From: Liolophura sinensis
Lineage: Eukaryota; Mollusca; Polyplacophora; Chitonida; Chitonidae
Assembly: GCF_032854445.1 (NCBI RefSeq)
Contig: NC_088298.1
Location: forward strand, 20,547,295 to 20,611,294
Direction of reading: 5' to 3'
DNA: 64,000 nt
Shown here one piece after another: positions 25,563 through 36,576 of this stretch. The position numbers and the translations under genes are program-made. The notes beneath the pieces are model-generated. The model was not told the DNA's origin. It saw only the letters and a program-made list of their open reading frames with translations, and searched no databases. How positions within the stretch are numbered: the stretch's first letter is position 1; each line of letters opens with the position of its first letter.

Positions 25563-25564
<2 letters not shown>

Positions 25565-25606
25565 ATATATAATATTTGAATAATAACTCATTTCATTATT
25601 AGAAAG

Positions 25607-25680
25607 GGGAGTGGACCTAGTGGTTTAGATGCTTGCATTTAAGTTGATGGGACACTTTAGATGTAGGTTCAAATCTGAGG
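25607..25680 (+). mobile_element. SINE-C tRNA-like head, left arm of an inverted pair
   Basis: GACCTAGTGGTTTAGATGC and box B GTAGGTTCAAATC; aligns to the reverse complement of 25713-25797. Confidence 0.55.
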
Positions 25681-25712
25681 TAATCCACAAAATCCTTGTT
25701 CAACGTCGGGTT

Positions 25713-25797
25713 TGAACCTGCATCTCAAACTATCCGAGCAACTGAAATGCAATTACCTTAACAACTTGGCCAATGCCCACTTCCCAACCGTTTGAAA
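25713..25797 (-). mobile_element. SINE-C tRNA-like head, right arm of an inverted pair
   Basis: Reverse complement reads ATTGGCCAAGTTGTTAAGG then box B CAGGTTCAAACCC, a Leu/Ser-like head. It may belong to the same minus-strand element as 25290-25500. Confidence 0.6.
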
Positions 25798-25850
25798 TGA
25801 GTAATAATACAAATACTGTCTATACAGTGTATATATATTCTTACTATGGA

Positions 25851-25920
25851 GGGGGCCTCTGTGGCTAAGTTGGTTAGCGCGCTAGCGCAGCGTAATGACC
25901 CAGACGTCTCTCACCAATGA
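25851..25920 (+). mobile_element. SINE-A head fragment, left arm of an inverted pair
   Basis: tRNA-like head up to TCTCACCAATGA; its inverted partner follows at 25934-26056. Confidence 0.85.
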
Positions 25921-25933
25921 GATGAACACACGG

Positions 25934-26056
25934 CCCACGTACAGCCTGAGAGAAGCCAGCATGAGCTGGACTTGAACTCACAGCGACCGCATTGGTGAGA
26001 GACTCCTGGGTCATTACGCTGTGCTACCATGCTAACCAACTGAGCCACAGAGGCCC
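25934..26056 (-). mobile_element. SINE-A head fragment, right arm of an inverted pair
   Basis: Reverse-oriented head and early body ending GAGCCACAGAGGCCC. With 25851-25920 it makes a hairpin with a short loop. Confidence 0.85.
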
Positions 26057-26154
26057 TGAAATTAGTATGTAACTTACTAAGGTCATGGACAAAATTTTAT
26101 GTAATGTTCTGTGTGTACACATGGATACTTTTTTCATCATACATTTGATCAATC

Positions 26155-26345
26155 AACTGCACTTTCAGAAGCAAATAAATGCCTTACAATGATTCTTTTT
26201 GATGCTAATGTGTAAGTATTTCAAAAAATTAAAACTTAAAACACACACAAAAAAAAAATCTTACATGTCGTTTTAAGGTGAATGAATCCATCAGAATCAA
26301 GCAAAACATGAAACAGCCAAATTTTAGGAGATATACAGTAACAGC
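26155..26345 (+). repeat. Dispersed repeat R3, single-unit copy
   Basis: CACTTTCAGAAGCAAATAAATG followed by CTTTTTGATGC and a flank matching 19380-19460 (GTGAATGAATCCATCAGAAT). It is a one-copy relative of the 99-bp array. Confidence 0.6.
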
Positions 26346-26403
26346 GTATCTTTAATAAAAGTTTTTCCCGGCAACACAAATGCACTCCGTCAGTCACGCT
26401 TAC

Positions 26404-26499
26404 CTTGGATCTGTCCGTCTTTTCGTCTTTCCAGCGCGACTTGCGACCATGCTGTTCCCCTTGTCCCTCCATTGCGCCTGACCTGTGGTCACCGCTCAT
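26404..26499 (-). CDS. NCKAP5: NCKAP5-like first coding exon (32 codons)
   Basis: Seen: ATG at 26499 opens 32 codons, MSGDHRSGAMEG to DEKTDRSK, ending AAG followed by the donor GTAAGC at phase 0. This joins in frame to the phase-0 acceptor of the exon at 1792. An in-frame TGA at 26517-26515 lies 18 bases upstream, which fixes this ATG, or the second Met at codon 10, as the start. The peptide is polar and basic with no signal peptide or membrane helix, as expected for a cytoplasmic protein. GC content is clearly higher than in flanking DNA. Inference: this is the amino terminus of the NCKAP5 homologue; this segment has no conserved motif of its own, so its assignment rests on phase, strand, splice sites and position. 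Further small exons inside the 24.6-kb intron to 1792 cannot be excluded. Confidence 0.65.
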
Positions 26500-26622
26500 T
26501 TCACAGCGGGGGTGTCAGGTTTGTCAGCTGTGCTCCAAGGTGCCCATGGTCTGGTGATCTTGCCACTGACCACCCCCTGTGGTCTGCAATGCTTTGTCCC
26601 TTTGTCACCTGGCCATATAAAC
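26500..26622 (-). other. NCKAP5: 5' UTR part of the NCKAP5-like first coding exon
   Basis: On the minus strand a T-rich tract followed by ACCTGTAG at 26630-26623 makes a plausible acceptor, giving an exon of 26622-26404 with 123 bases of leader before the ATG. The stretch is GC-richer than its surroundings and has a stop in frame with the ATG. If it is not spliced here, transcription may simply start in or near this segment. Confidence 0.5.
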
Positions 26623-27246
26623 CTACAGGTATTACAAAAAAAATGCAGGTAAAACACAAGTAATTTGTCAGATAGGTCTGAAGGCTGTGAAATGAAATGC
26701 TGATTAGGATCTGCCTTCATTACAGTCCATCCCTTAATGCTTCAGACCATTAACCAGGTACTGACGATGAGACATAAGATATGGGGTCACTTCTTATACG
26801 CATGTTTAATACTTATTCATTAACACGACACACATTATGTTATAAAACCATTCACATACTATACTGATTATTGAAACCAACAAACAATCTGATATATTTT
26901 CAATTTCGATGTTAAGAACTATCAAAGATAAGCTACATGTGCATGTATGTTCTAGTTTGTGTTTTATATTTACACACATACTTATTAGTATATTACTAAT
27001 CTCCATAAACAAAAACTACATGTATTAACCTAAATATACACTAGTGTTTTTTACAGATCTATATAAATTTAAACACCTTAAATATAGGTCAAATAATTGA
27101 TTTTTTTAAACTCATTTCTGAATATACAAGTAGATCTACATGTACTTTACATGTAGAAACAGATTACATGCAATTTTATGATACTAGCTGAAAATGTATA
27201 ACAATGCATTACTTTCATTTTCTTCACGTTGTAAAAATACAATCGG

Positions 27247-27248
<2 letters not shown>

Positions 27249-27290
<42 letters not shown>
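27249..27290. repeat. (TA)n microsatellite, about 21 units
   Basis: Uninterrupted TA tract about 180 bp before the 22-bp satellite. Confidence 0.95.
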
Positions 27291-27292
<2 letters not shown>

Positions 27293-27473
27293 TGTCTCTA
27301 CTAATTGAGACGGGCCTCTGGCAAGGTTAAATGGTACAATTTGTTATGCTAATTGCCACCTTCAAATAAAGGTTTAATTCTTTCAATTATTTATCCATAA
27401 CAACACTTCATGTACACCTGCATGGAGAGAAATTTCATAATAAAGATGGATTACTTTCTTTCAACCGTGTACG

Positions 27474-28425
27474 GCATGACACACAGCATTGAGTATTATG
27501 ACACACGGCATTGAGAGTTATGACACACAGCACTGAGAATTATGACACAGGGCACTGAGAATTATGACACACAGCATTGAGAATTATGACACACAGCATT
27601 GAGAATTATGACACACAGTATTGAGAATTATGACACACAGCATTGAGAATTAGGCCCCACAGCATTGAGAATTATGACACACAGCATTGAGAATTATGAC
27701 ACACAGCATTGAGAATTATGACACACAGTATTGAGAATTATGACACACAGCATTGAGAATTAGGACCCACAGCATTGAGAATTAGGACCCACAGCCTTGA
27801 GAATTATGACACACAGCATTGAGAATTATGACACACAGTATCGAGAATTAGGACCCACAGCATTGAGAATTATGACACACAGCATTGAGAATTATGACAC
27901 ACAGCATTGAGAATTAGGACCCACAGCAATGAGAATTGTGACACACAGCAATGAGAATTATGACACACGGCATTGAGAATTGACACACGGCATGAGAATT
28001 GACACACGGCAATGAGAATTATCACACAGCATTGAGAATTATGACACACAGTATCGAGAATTATGACAGTGTATCGAGAACTGTGACACATGGCATTGAG
28101 AATTATGACACAGAGCATTGAGAATTATGACATGTGGCATTGAGAATTATGACACACGGCATTGAGAACTGACACACTACATTGAAAATTATGACACAGA
28201 GTATTGATAATTATGACAATGTATGGAGAATTATGACGCACGGCATTAAGAGTTATGACACACAGCATTGAGAATTGTGATACACAGCATTGAGAATCAT
28301 GCCACACAGCATTAAGAATTATGACACAGCATTAAGAATTGTGACACAAGGCATTAAGAATTATGACAAGTCATTAACAATTGTTATGACACATGGCATT
28401 AACAATTATGATACACATGGCATCA
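27474..28425. repeat. 22-bp satellite block 1, about 43 units
   Basis: Unit GAGAATTATGACACACAGCA plus TT; variants GGACCCACAG and ACACGGCAT; units decay toward the right end. Confidence 0.95.
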
Positions 28426-29044
28426 TAAACCTAGAAAGAATTTGCTTGCTCATTTCCAATTCTGTCCTTTTTTCCCTATTCCTCGGATGTTAATTTTGTC
28501 AAAATAGGCCACCCAAAACACACCGAGACACCTGTCTGGCTAAACCTATGCATGATATTAACAATAAAGAGCCATCAGAACAATAGCTACATCATAATTT
28601 TGTTGAAAATGCACAAATGGCCTGAAAATTGATCTTCAACTTGCACAGACCTTTCCATCTATGACCAAATAATGCAAGCCGTTACCAATGAAGATGTAAC
28701 TCAAGTAGAAACAGACTAAAAAGATGAAATTCCAAAAAAAACCACAGTTTAATGTCTCTGAAGTGTGAGATTTTGTTGTGTAAATCTTCCCATGCCATGG
28801 GGACAAAAAAATTAACTTTTTGTTCTTGATGACCCGCTTTTCATCTGCGGCTAAAGGCTTAATAACCCACACAATCTGAAAAGCAAACCTACGTGTGGTG
28901 CACAATGTGCCTGACAAGACAGCTAATCTGGTTCATTCTTTATACGTACATGTAATAAGCAACCAATGTGCAGTAATCTGCAATGTAATAAATCAATTAT
29001 GTTAATGACCTTTAAGGATATTGCTAAAGTTCAGTCATAAACTA

Positions 29045-29605
29045 GATGAAGAATTATGACACAAAGTATTGAGAATTCAGTATTGAGAAAATAATGACAC
29101 ACAGTATTGAGAATTGTGACACACAGTATTGAGAATTATGACACAGGGCACTGAGAATTATGACACACAGAATTGAGAATTATGACACACAGTATTGAGA
29201 ATTATGACACAGGGCACTGAGAATTATGACACACAGTATTGAGAATTATGACACAGGGCACTGAGAATTATGACACACAGTATTGAGAATTATGACACAG
29301 GGCACTGAGAATTATGACACACAGTATTGAGAAATTATGACACAGAGCACTGAGAATTATGACACACAGTATTGAGAATTATGACACAGGGCACTGAGAA
29401 TTATGACACACAGTTTGAGAATTATGACACAGAGCACCGAGAAGTATGACACACAGTATTGAGAATTATGACACAGAGCACTGAGAAGTATGACACACAG
29501 TATTGAAAATAATGACATAGGGCACTGAGGAATTATGACACACAGTATTGAGAATTATGACACGGCACTGAGAATTATAAAACACGGCACTGAGAATTAG
29601 GACGG
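29045..29605. repeat. 22-bp satellite block 2, with a 43-bp dimer pattern
   Basis: The same unit, but two types alternate: ...ACACACAGTATT (22 bp) and ...ACACAGGGCACT (21 bp). Confidence 0.93.
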
Positions 29606-30023
29606 CAAACAGCCGGGTTTAAAGACTGATTAAAAGGATACAAAAAAAAAAAAAAAAGGAACTCTGAAACACGAGAAATGAAGAGCCATCCAACCCTTTA
29701 ATTCATACATATTTTTCCCCAAAGATCAGAAATCCTCCATGAACTTTAATACTGGGAATATGAGACCACCCGTTATTGCTCCACTGACCACTGATGCCTT
29801 TGGTCTTCTAAAAATTAACAGCGTGTTGCTCGTTAGGCTACCAAATTTTTAAACTGAATGTGACTGAAGTGAATACCAAACTTTATTTGTATCCGAATGA
29901 TGACTGGGAACACAACTGCCGAGGTTCAACCATGTTAGCTTTCTTGCCGATCAAGTCGGTCAGCCATTCTAACCTACCAGTATGTACGTACTGTGAAATA
30001 CGAATATGAATGCCAAATGTCCT

Positions 30024-30072
30024 TGACGAATCTTTTTGAGTGTGGCGTAAAATATTGATCAAATAAATAAAT
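30024..30072 (+). mobile_element. SINE-A 3' tail fragment
   Basis: TTTTTGAGTGTGGCGTAAAA and AATAAATAAA only. Confidence 0.55.
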
Positions 30073-30441
30073 TGTGACAGTGATATTTAGAAACGAAATG
30101 ACAATCTAAATCATAAAACAAACATTTTCTTGACTGTAGTTGGAGTGGCTATTGTGAATGATCAAATACATGGGTCTGTTTGGAAAGTGAATTTAAGTGA
30201 ATTTAATAAAGATGGTTACCACAAATCTTGTTGGGCTATCTGAAAAAAATCGGGACTACCAAATTTCCAAAGCAGGCTACCCAAAGGGCAGAATTACAGT
30301 ATTTCAACTTTTATGAGCTCTGCATTAGAAGCATTGCTTAAAGCCATGTTTAAAACTGTACTAAGAAATACAAAACCATTTTTTTACGTACGCTTTTAAA
30401 TAATTTGATTTCAATAGCCTGTTTATTTTAAACAACAATTT

Positions 30442-30488
30442 TGCCGGGGAAGAAGCCAGCATGAGCTGAACTTGAACTCACAGCGACA
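30442..30488 (-). mobile_element. SINE-A internal fragment
   Basis: Reverse-oriented GAAGCCAGCATGAGCTG and box B region only. Confidence 0.65.
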
Positions 30489-30571
30489 GTGCACAATATA
30501 TAGTACATGATACACATCTACCATACATTTAACATTCAAAATTGGGACATGATCTACACACATGTAATTTT

Positions 30572-30897
30572 TCTTATTTATTTGATTGTTGTCTAATGCT
30601 ATACTCAGATCTATTAACTTATACGATGGCGATCAGTTTCATGGGTGGAGGTAACTGGTTTGCACATGGTAAACCACAGACCCTGGGCAAGTTAGTGATG
30701 AACTTTCCCCACAGATGACGTAGAGATGTGGCCATGATATCGGTGGAAGACAAGTGGTCCGTTCGTTGTTAACAAGGCTCATGGCTCATAAGCATTAAGG
30801 GCAAGGAGTGGTGCAAATTCTCTGTTCAACGCTGGGTTTGACCCAGCAACTCGTGTGTACTGGAGATTGAAAGGTAAATGCATTAAAGGTGGAGAAA
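30572..30897 (-). mobile_element. SINE-C, near full length
   Basis: Minus-strand head near 30897-30820 (box B region TGGGTCAAACCCAGC), body, and a tail at 30572-30640 of the SINE-A type (CGTATAAGTTAATAGATCTG then AATCAAATAAATAAG). Confidence 0.6.
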
Positions 30898-33150
30898 ACA
30901 TAAAAATGACATAAAGTTCAGATGAAAGAGTGCGAAAATTTATTCCTAAATGTGGTCTTCAATATTTTTCCCGATTTTTCCTTAACGAGAAATAGACACT
31001 TGAAAATAATTTTTATATGGTGGGTATTTGGGACCACCTTTTGGTACTTATAGTCTTTGTTTAATAATGGTATAGATGAGGATGTAACACAGGTTTAATA
31101 AATATTTTTGCACTAGAAGTTGTTCTTTTCAGCTAACAAATATATTAAAAATCAAATCAAATGTATTAAACCTCAATTTAGATCATATTTATATTTTTAA
31201 TATGTTCATAAATATTATCATAATTTAGATTAAATGCATATGTTTCGATATAAACAACAAATCTACATTTAAATAAATTTATTAGACAAGCATCACATCC
31301 TTATTTAGAACATTATTATGCAACAACGAGAAATACCAAAAGTTGGTCCCAAATACCCACCATACAAAAATAATTTCAAATACCCTTTTGTCTTGAAAAA
31401 AAATCCAAAAAAGTATTAAAGATCATATTTGCAAATAAGTTTTGAGGCTCTTTCATCTTATTTTGGCATCATTTTTATGTTTTCTTCTCCTTTAAACCAC
31501 TAGATCACAGTCCACTCCCTACGAGTCATCTTTAATACTAAAGCCTGAATAGAAGTGCAGTTGTACGGTGTGCATATATCTTGGGTACCTATTAAAGCTA
31601 ATATGTTGTAATTACACAAACTGTACTGAGCCTATTCTCTTAAAAGCTCAATGAAGAAAAAATAATCTTTAATGAGGGTCAGTTAGTATTAGTCAAAATG
31701 CTCAGGCTCTCAACTTAACTCTGCTACCCTGGCTTGTGAAGCCTCAAAACGTCACTTCATTCATACCTAAAACCTTGACAAATCATTTTATCTGAAATCA
31801 AGGTACACTTCAAGGTTTTCACACATAACATTTTCTCTGTGAGGGACAGACTGCATTCATCTTATGCTGGCAGAATTGATCAACTTCATGACTTCCCAAA
31901 ACATATAATAATTTTCCATCAGTCTATGCACTGTAAAATGGCCTAAAAACATAAGGTTAAAAAGCTGTTGGGTATCAAAGTTAATGCATACATGTACATA
32001 TATTCTTCAAAAAAAAAAATTTTTTTAAACAAAATTTTGCCTGAAAAAAACATGAGGGGAAAAATTTTAAGTTCTAGTCAGCTGTACTACTATTCTTCCG
32101 AAATTCAGGGTTCTTAAAATTATAGTGTGTTCTTGGTACTGCTTTCACCCAGTATCTTTTAACCACAAATATTCTATTTAACCGAGCACATCTTATACAA
32201 GTAAATCAGGCTGGTAAATGAAGTCAAGGAAGCGCCATTTAGCTAAACATTTATAAGTAATTCACAAATGCTATTCAAAAACACCATCCCATTTTCAATG
32301 TAGAAATGTTGACGAACAAGACAACTGTCTCACAAGAACATAAACAAAATCAAATGTAACAGAATTTGGCTTTAAATACGAAGGCCAGCTTAAGCCATAT
32401 AAGCTATTTTAGTGGGTGATATATTCTGGCCATACTGATTTGAACACCTATATGTGGTATTCTGATGAGTCAAGGGAGATAACCTTTAAGTCTTAATTTT
32501 TACTTTTCCCATGAGAGTTGCATCCCCCGGAACTAAGGCTAAAATTAAAATATTATACGTTACACAACCAACACTTCAAAAAGGTCCTCACCCCAATTCT
32601 GTTTTCGTGTCTTTACAGGCACCAAATTATTTTATCTTATTTCATTTCCTACATTTTTTTTTTTTTCTGATCGTTTGAAACACAAGATATACAATTTACG
32701 AAAATCAGGTCTAAGGATGGCTTATATTTACCAATACTAAGCCCAGGCAATGCTACTCACCATGTTTCGCGGTCTACCCGACTAATCTAAATTGGTACAT
32801 CAATCATCCTGACATCTGTTGAGAATCTCACATCAAGTTAAAATACATCACAATGTTATTTAAGTATTCCAATGTATAGAGCAGATCAGTACACAAAGGT
32901 AGACAACAATGTTGTTTTGAAAGCTAATTGTTCAGTAAAGTACATGTAGGGGTACGAAGTGCCAGATGCTTTCAAAATGACAAGAAACTGATGCTGTGAA
33001 CGTGAGTTTTGTTTCTTTTTTTGTACCATCTCAACGTCAACCTTGTGCGTACGTGCGCATGTGCCACGCGCATAAACAGCAGCACGTTTGTGAATATGGC
33101 TCCAAAAGCAAGATATTATGGAATTAACACTCGTATACGCCACTGAATGG

Positions 33151-34670
33151 GATAAAAATTGTCCAGAAGACCACGAAGCCATCAGCAAATGCAATTCACT
33201 TAACTTTTGCCAATGATACATAAGTGTTTTCTGGTATTTTCGTTCTGCCCAGAAAGTCGGTGGATGGCTCTATTCCCAAATACATATTTTACTATGGATA
33301 GCTTCACGGCTGTGAACTAGCCTTCCCCCAATATTAAAAGTTCACAGTAAATTTTTGGCTAACAATTTTGTCTCCCGCTGTTGAACAAAGCCAGCCTTTT
33401 AGCGCTTCAACAGGTATACGTTTTTGATAACCATAGATTGACATTCCTGTGAAGTGTTTTCACCTGTATTCATTTGGATACCTGTAAAACAGTGTTGCCA
33501 TGTTTTGGTGGGGACGTATACTTTACTGAATTGATGACCAGTGTCCTTGTGTTTCTACAGAGAGTCAAGATTTCAAATTAATTACTCACTTTGTCAGGTA
33601 ATCATTGTAAGATGTTCAATGAAATCTTGTAACCATCACAGCTGTCAGCATTTTTAGACGGAAAGAGAATTATCCCTGATCTAATTGTTTTCGCTGTGCT
33701 ATACCTTTAAAACAAACCTACTCTCACGATACTGAATTGCTGAGAATTGTCTGGCTCTGGTTATAACAGGCACAAAATGTTTACAAATACTGACAACATA
33801 TGGATACAGGCCTCTAGGCCTACCTCCAAGGGCAAGTGGCTCAAGCTATAGCTGAGGTTCTACCTGTAGCCCACTTAAGTAAATCCCCTCGTTCATACTT
33901 TGTGAAATAAATTAGTTCACTCAGGGACTGGCACAATCACGGTGACAAATTGAGACCTTGTGATATAATATCCGCTGAAACATGATCAAAACAGATGATT
34001 TTTGTTTTAAACCTATGTTATCAAAGAATTCCCAACAGAGCCCCTTTTATGTTGGCATCCACCATTGTATTACTCTCATTTCACAAGTATCAGAGGCCCC
34101 TTATATGAGCCCCCTCTGTTGGCATGGAAAGATTTCATTCGGGACATCACAAAATTTAAAAAAAGATCAGTCAGGTATGTGGATACCTTCTCTTCCCATC
34201 AAAACTTTATGCTATGTAGCATATAGACAAAGCTGATATGTTCCATCCTTTAATCTTCATGCAACACAACATAATTTTGGCTCTCCTCTTCCTCATGTAT
34301 AATGTTTTGGACCCTAAATTAGGTCAAAGTTGGTGATCTGAGCTGAGGCTCACTTGGGTGCTTACACTCTTCATACCTTTAGACAAGCATGTACACTGAA
34401 TGATGTAGTGAAGACAGAATAAATATTTGATCCTTCACATCAAGGAAGAATCCCATAGGTCTCACAAAGTTTTTAATTAAACTTCGGAAAGATAGGAATA
34501 TGGAAACAGATATCTCAGTATAGATTTTATTTTACTAGGTCATTAGGTTCCACTTCAATCTGTCAAAAGTATAAGTTGGACAGCATTTTGCTTACATCTA
34601 CCTACCTACACCCGTTTGTAATAAAGGGCTAGAAACATCAAACAAGCAATATTTTAATTTGGCCCAAGTG
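33151..34670. repeat. 1.5-kb duplicated segment, copy 2
   Basis: Second copy of 17337-18832, with extra sequence around 33243-33330 and 33380-33690. Long blocks are nearly identical (for example around CTGGTTATAACAGGCACAAA and GGTCAAAGTTGGTGATCTGA). Confidence 0.8.
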
Positions 34671-36245
34671 GTGAAAAAAGAATGTAAACTTTCACAGCCA
34701 ATTTACTTATGAAATATTTAGCAAAAATCATAAGTAACTGACTTATATAATAATAGTGTTTAGCTCAGCACTGAGAGTTGCATATATTTTCAATACCACG
34801 TCTCTAATACTGAAATACATTTTATATTATAGCCACATGTAATACATGTAACTGCCCTATTATATCATTCAGACAAAGTTATAATATATGAATCCAACAA
34901 AACAACATGGCGTCATAATAAATCTGACTCTGTCAACACAAGTCAAAAGATTATCCGCAATAAAGATTCCTGATTTTCGCATTTTTTTTTCTTCAATTTT
35001 TCCCACTACTTCAGTGGCTTATAAAAAAATCACTTTTGATGAAATTGCTGTTTACATGCTTAACTATGTAACTACTGGATTAAATGAAGTAGTGCCTTAA
35101 ATTACAGTTTCATTTGCAATTTCAGGAAACAAGAAAAAATGTTCGAATCACATAGCTTGTTTTCAAAACCTTACTTCTGTTCATCCATCCAACACTCCAT
35201 GGTACATTTTAGAAGAGCAAAGAATCAAATGTAGTAAATCAGACAGTATGACAAATTGTTTCCTCTCTTTCAAGTTCACACCTTTCATTTCACTACACAA
35301 AATGTTACAGCGTACTTAGAACTTTACAACAGTAACATTTATAATACTAAAATAATAAGCAGAGCTGGCATTTCAAGAGTCTCGTGAGTTCATGCAGATA
35401 TGGACGATAGAGAGTGATCGAGGGCTCTCGCAAACTATCGCAGCTAAAAGGCGAGATTTTATGGTACTTGCTGCACTGAATACACATCTCGCATAACCGG
35501 GTCCGTCAGCCAAATTACGCTGTTAGCAGCTGCTGTAAAATTACACATTTTAGCCATGTGAGTTCGCGAAACCACCCACTTATCTCAACCTGCGTCAATT
35601 CATGAAATTTCTGAAATGCCAGCTCAGCATATTAACTGTTACGCCTGAGAAACAATAACAAATTTGCAGAAGTGAAAGTAACATAGATAAAATTGTAGCA
35701 TGGAGTTTCATGTCACCTTGCACTAAGCCCTTCGATTAAAAAATGACCCATGTGAATAGACAGGATCGACCAAACGACAGACAGACATTCAGACAGACAG
35801 AGTGAGGGAATTTTTAAGTTGAGGTTGCTATCACGTGGTAGAGTGACGGCACTTCACTGTTGAACCAGCTTTTCTCAATTAACATATGAGAAGGGGATCA
35901 GTGACTAATGAAAGCGTCAGCCTGATCGTTACTACCGAATGAATTAAACCTATTTGCAGCATTATAGTCACACTGCTGAAGAGCGAAAGCTGCACCGGCG
36001 CTTTAAGCAAGTTGCATTTTGTTTGACATACGCATTCATGATGCTAAATTAAAATGTCAAGCCATCTCACCATGTCTGATTTCACGCTGGTATCCCAGAT
36101 TACTTCAAAGTACACCGGTAAATCTGCTTTCTTCACAATACAACGAGGTAAAGTGAGAAAACTTGCTTAGCAGACACGAAGAAATGTGTCGGCCATGTCA
36201 ATGTCGTCACATCCGCTGTGCATTGTCCGGAATGCTTTCACTTAC

Positions 36246-36400
36246 CTTCCATTTCAGCGCAATCAACATTTTGTTAGATGACTGTTTTCGATGGTCAAAA
36301 TACACAAATACGGCCTGTGAGAACGATATAATCCATCCAGAATATGGTTTGTGATTAAAAAGGGCAGTAAATGAACGTGTGTAATTTTCTTCAGCGTATG
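36246..36400 (-). other. Putative non-coding first exon of the NCKAP5-like gene
   Basis: A strong minus-strand donor (GGAAG then GTAAGTG, boundary 36246/36245) lies in the CpG-richer zone. The upstream limit is arbitrary because the transcription start cannot be read. A short upstream ATG eight codons before the donor would, once spliced to 26622, read into a stop soon after, before the main ATG, so the exon behaves as leader sequence. Placed here because the 26622 acceptor needs an upstream exon; transcript data are needed to confirm it. Confidence 0.35.
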
Positions 36401-36449
36401 CCTTTGACATTTGTGTGACAATTACTTACGGAGCTCTGCAAATTGTGAA

Positions 36450-36576
36450 AGTCTGTGCCTGCTCGTGGAGAGCCTTAGAAACTTGTCACCTCTTAGAGTT
36501 ACAAGCTGTTTTCCCATAGGGATCATGCTGGATGTGGGATGAAACAGGCTGGAGAAATCGAGAAGGAGACATACAG
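36450..36576 (+). other. Putative non-coding first exon of MGAT5
   Basis: A good plus-strand donor (ACATACAG then GTAACT, boundary 36576/36577) sits about 330 bp from the opposing minus-strand donor. It would supply the upstream exon required by the acceptor at 60391. The left limit is arbitrary. The assignment is inferred from strand, position and splice signal only. Confidence 0.3.

Larger units (their letters stand above)
1793..26403 (-). other. Large NCKAP5 intron (24.6 kb), repeat-filled
   Basis: Bounded by the donor at 26403 and the acceptor at 1793. It holds the SINEs, MITEs, arrays and dispersed repeats listed separately. I see nothing recognisable in 1793-2860, 4060-4570, 5480-5830, 6780-7330, 7890-8500, 8650-9760, 9810-11080, 11430-14855 (except a CA tract and poly-A runs), 15300-15785, 16180-17030, 19480-20290, 20740-22720 and 26060-26150. 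Extra small exons could be hidden in these gaps. Confidence 0.6.
26623..36245 (-). other. Presumed 5'-UTR intron of the NCKAP5-like gene
   Basis: Lies between the acceptor at 26623 and the candidate leader-exon donor at 36245. Contents: a TA microsatellite, two 22-bp satellite blocks, SINE fragments, and one copy of a 1.5-kb duplicated segment. Nothing recognised in 26640-27240, 28430-29040, 29610-30020, 30080-30440, 30900-33145 and 34675-35925. Confidence 0.4.

Noticed and set aside
27870-28307. Minus-strand ORFs with CHNSQCCVI-type repeats
   Set aside because: 22-bp satellite; no evidence of coding.
27474-29605. Possible CRISPR-like direct repeats
   Set aside because: Repeats are contiguous with no unique spacers, in a eukaryotic intron; a satellite.
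32886-33221. 111-codon minus-strand ORF
   Set aside because: Runs into the duplicated segment at 33151; the other copy at 17337 does not keep this frame, so it is not conserved.
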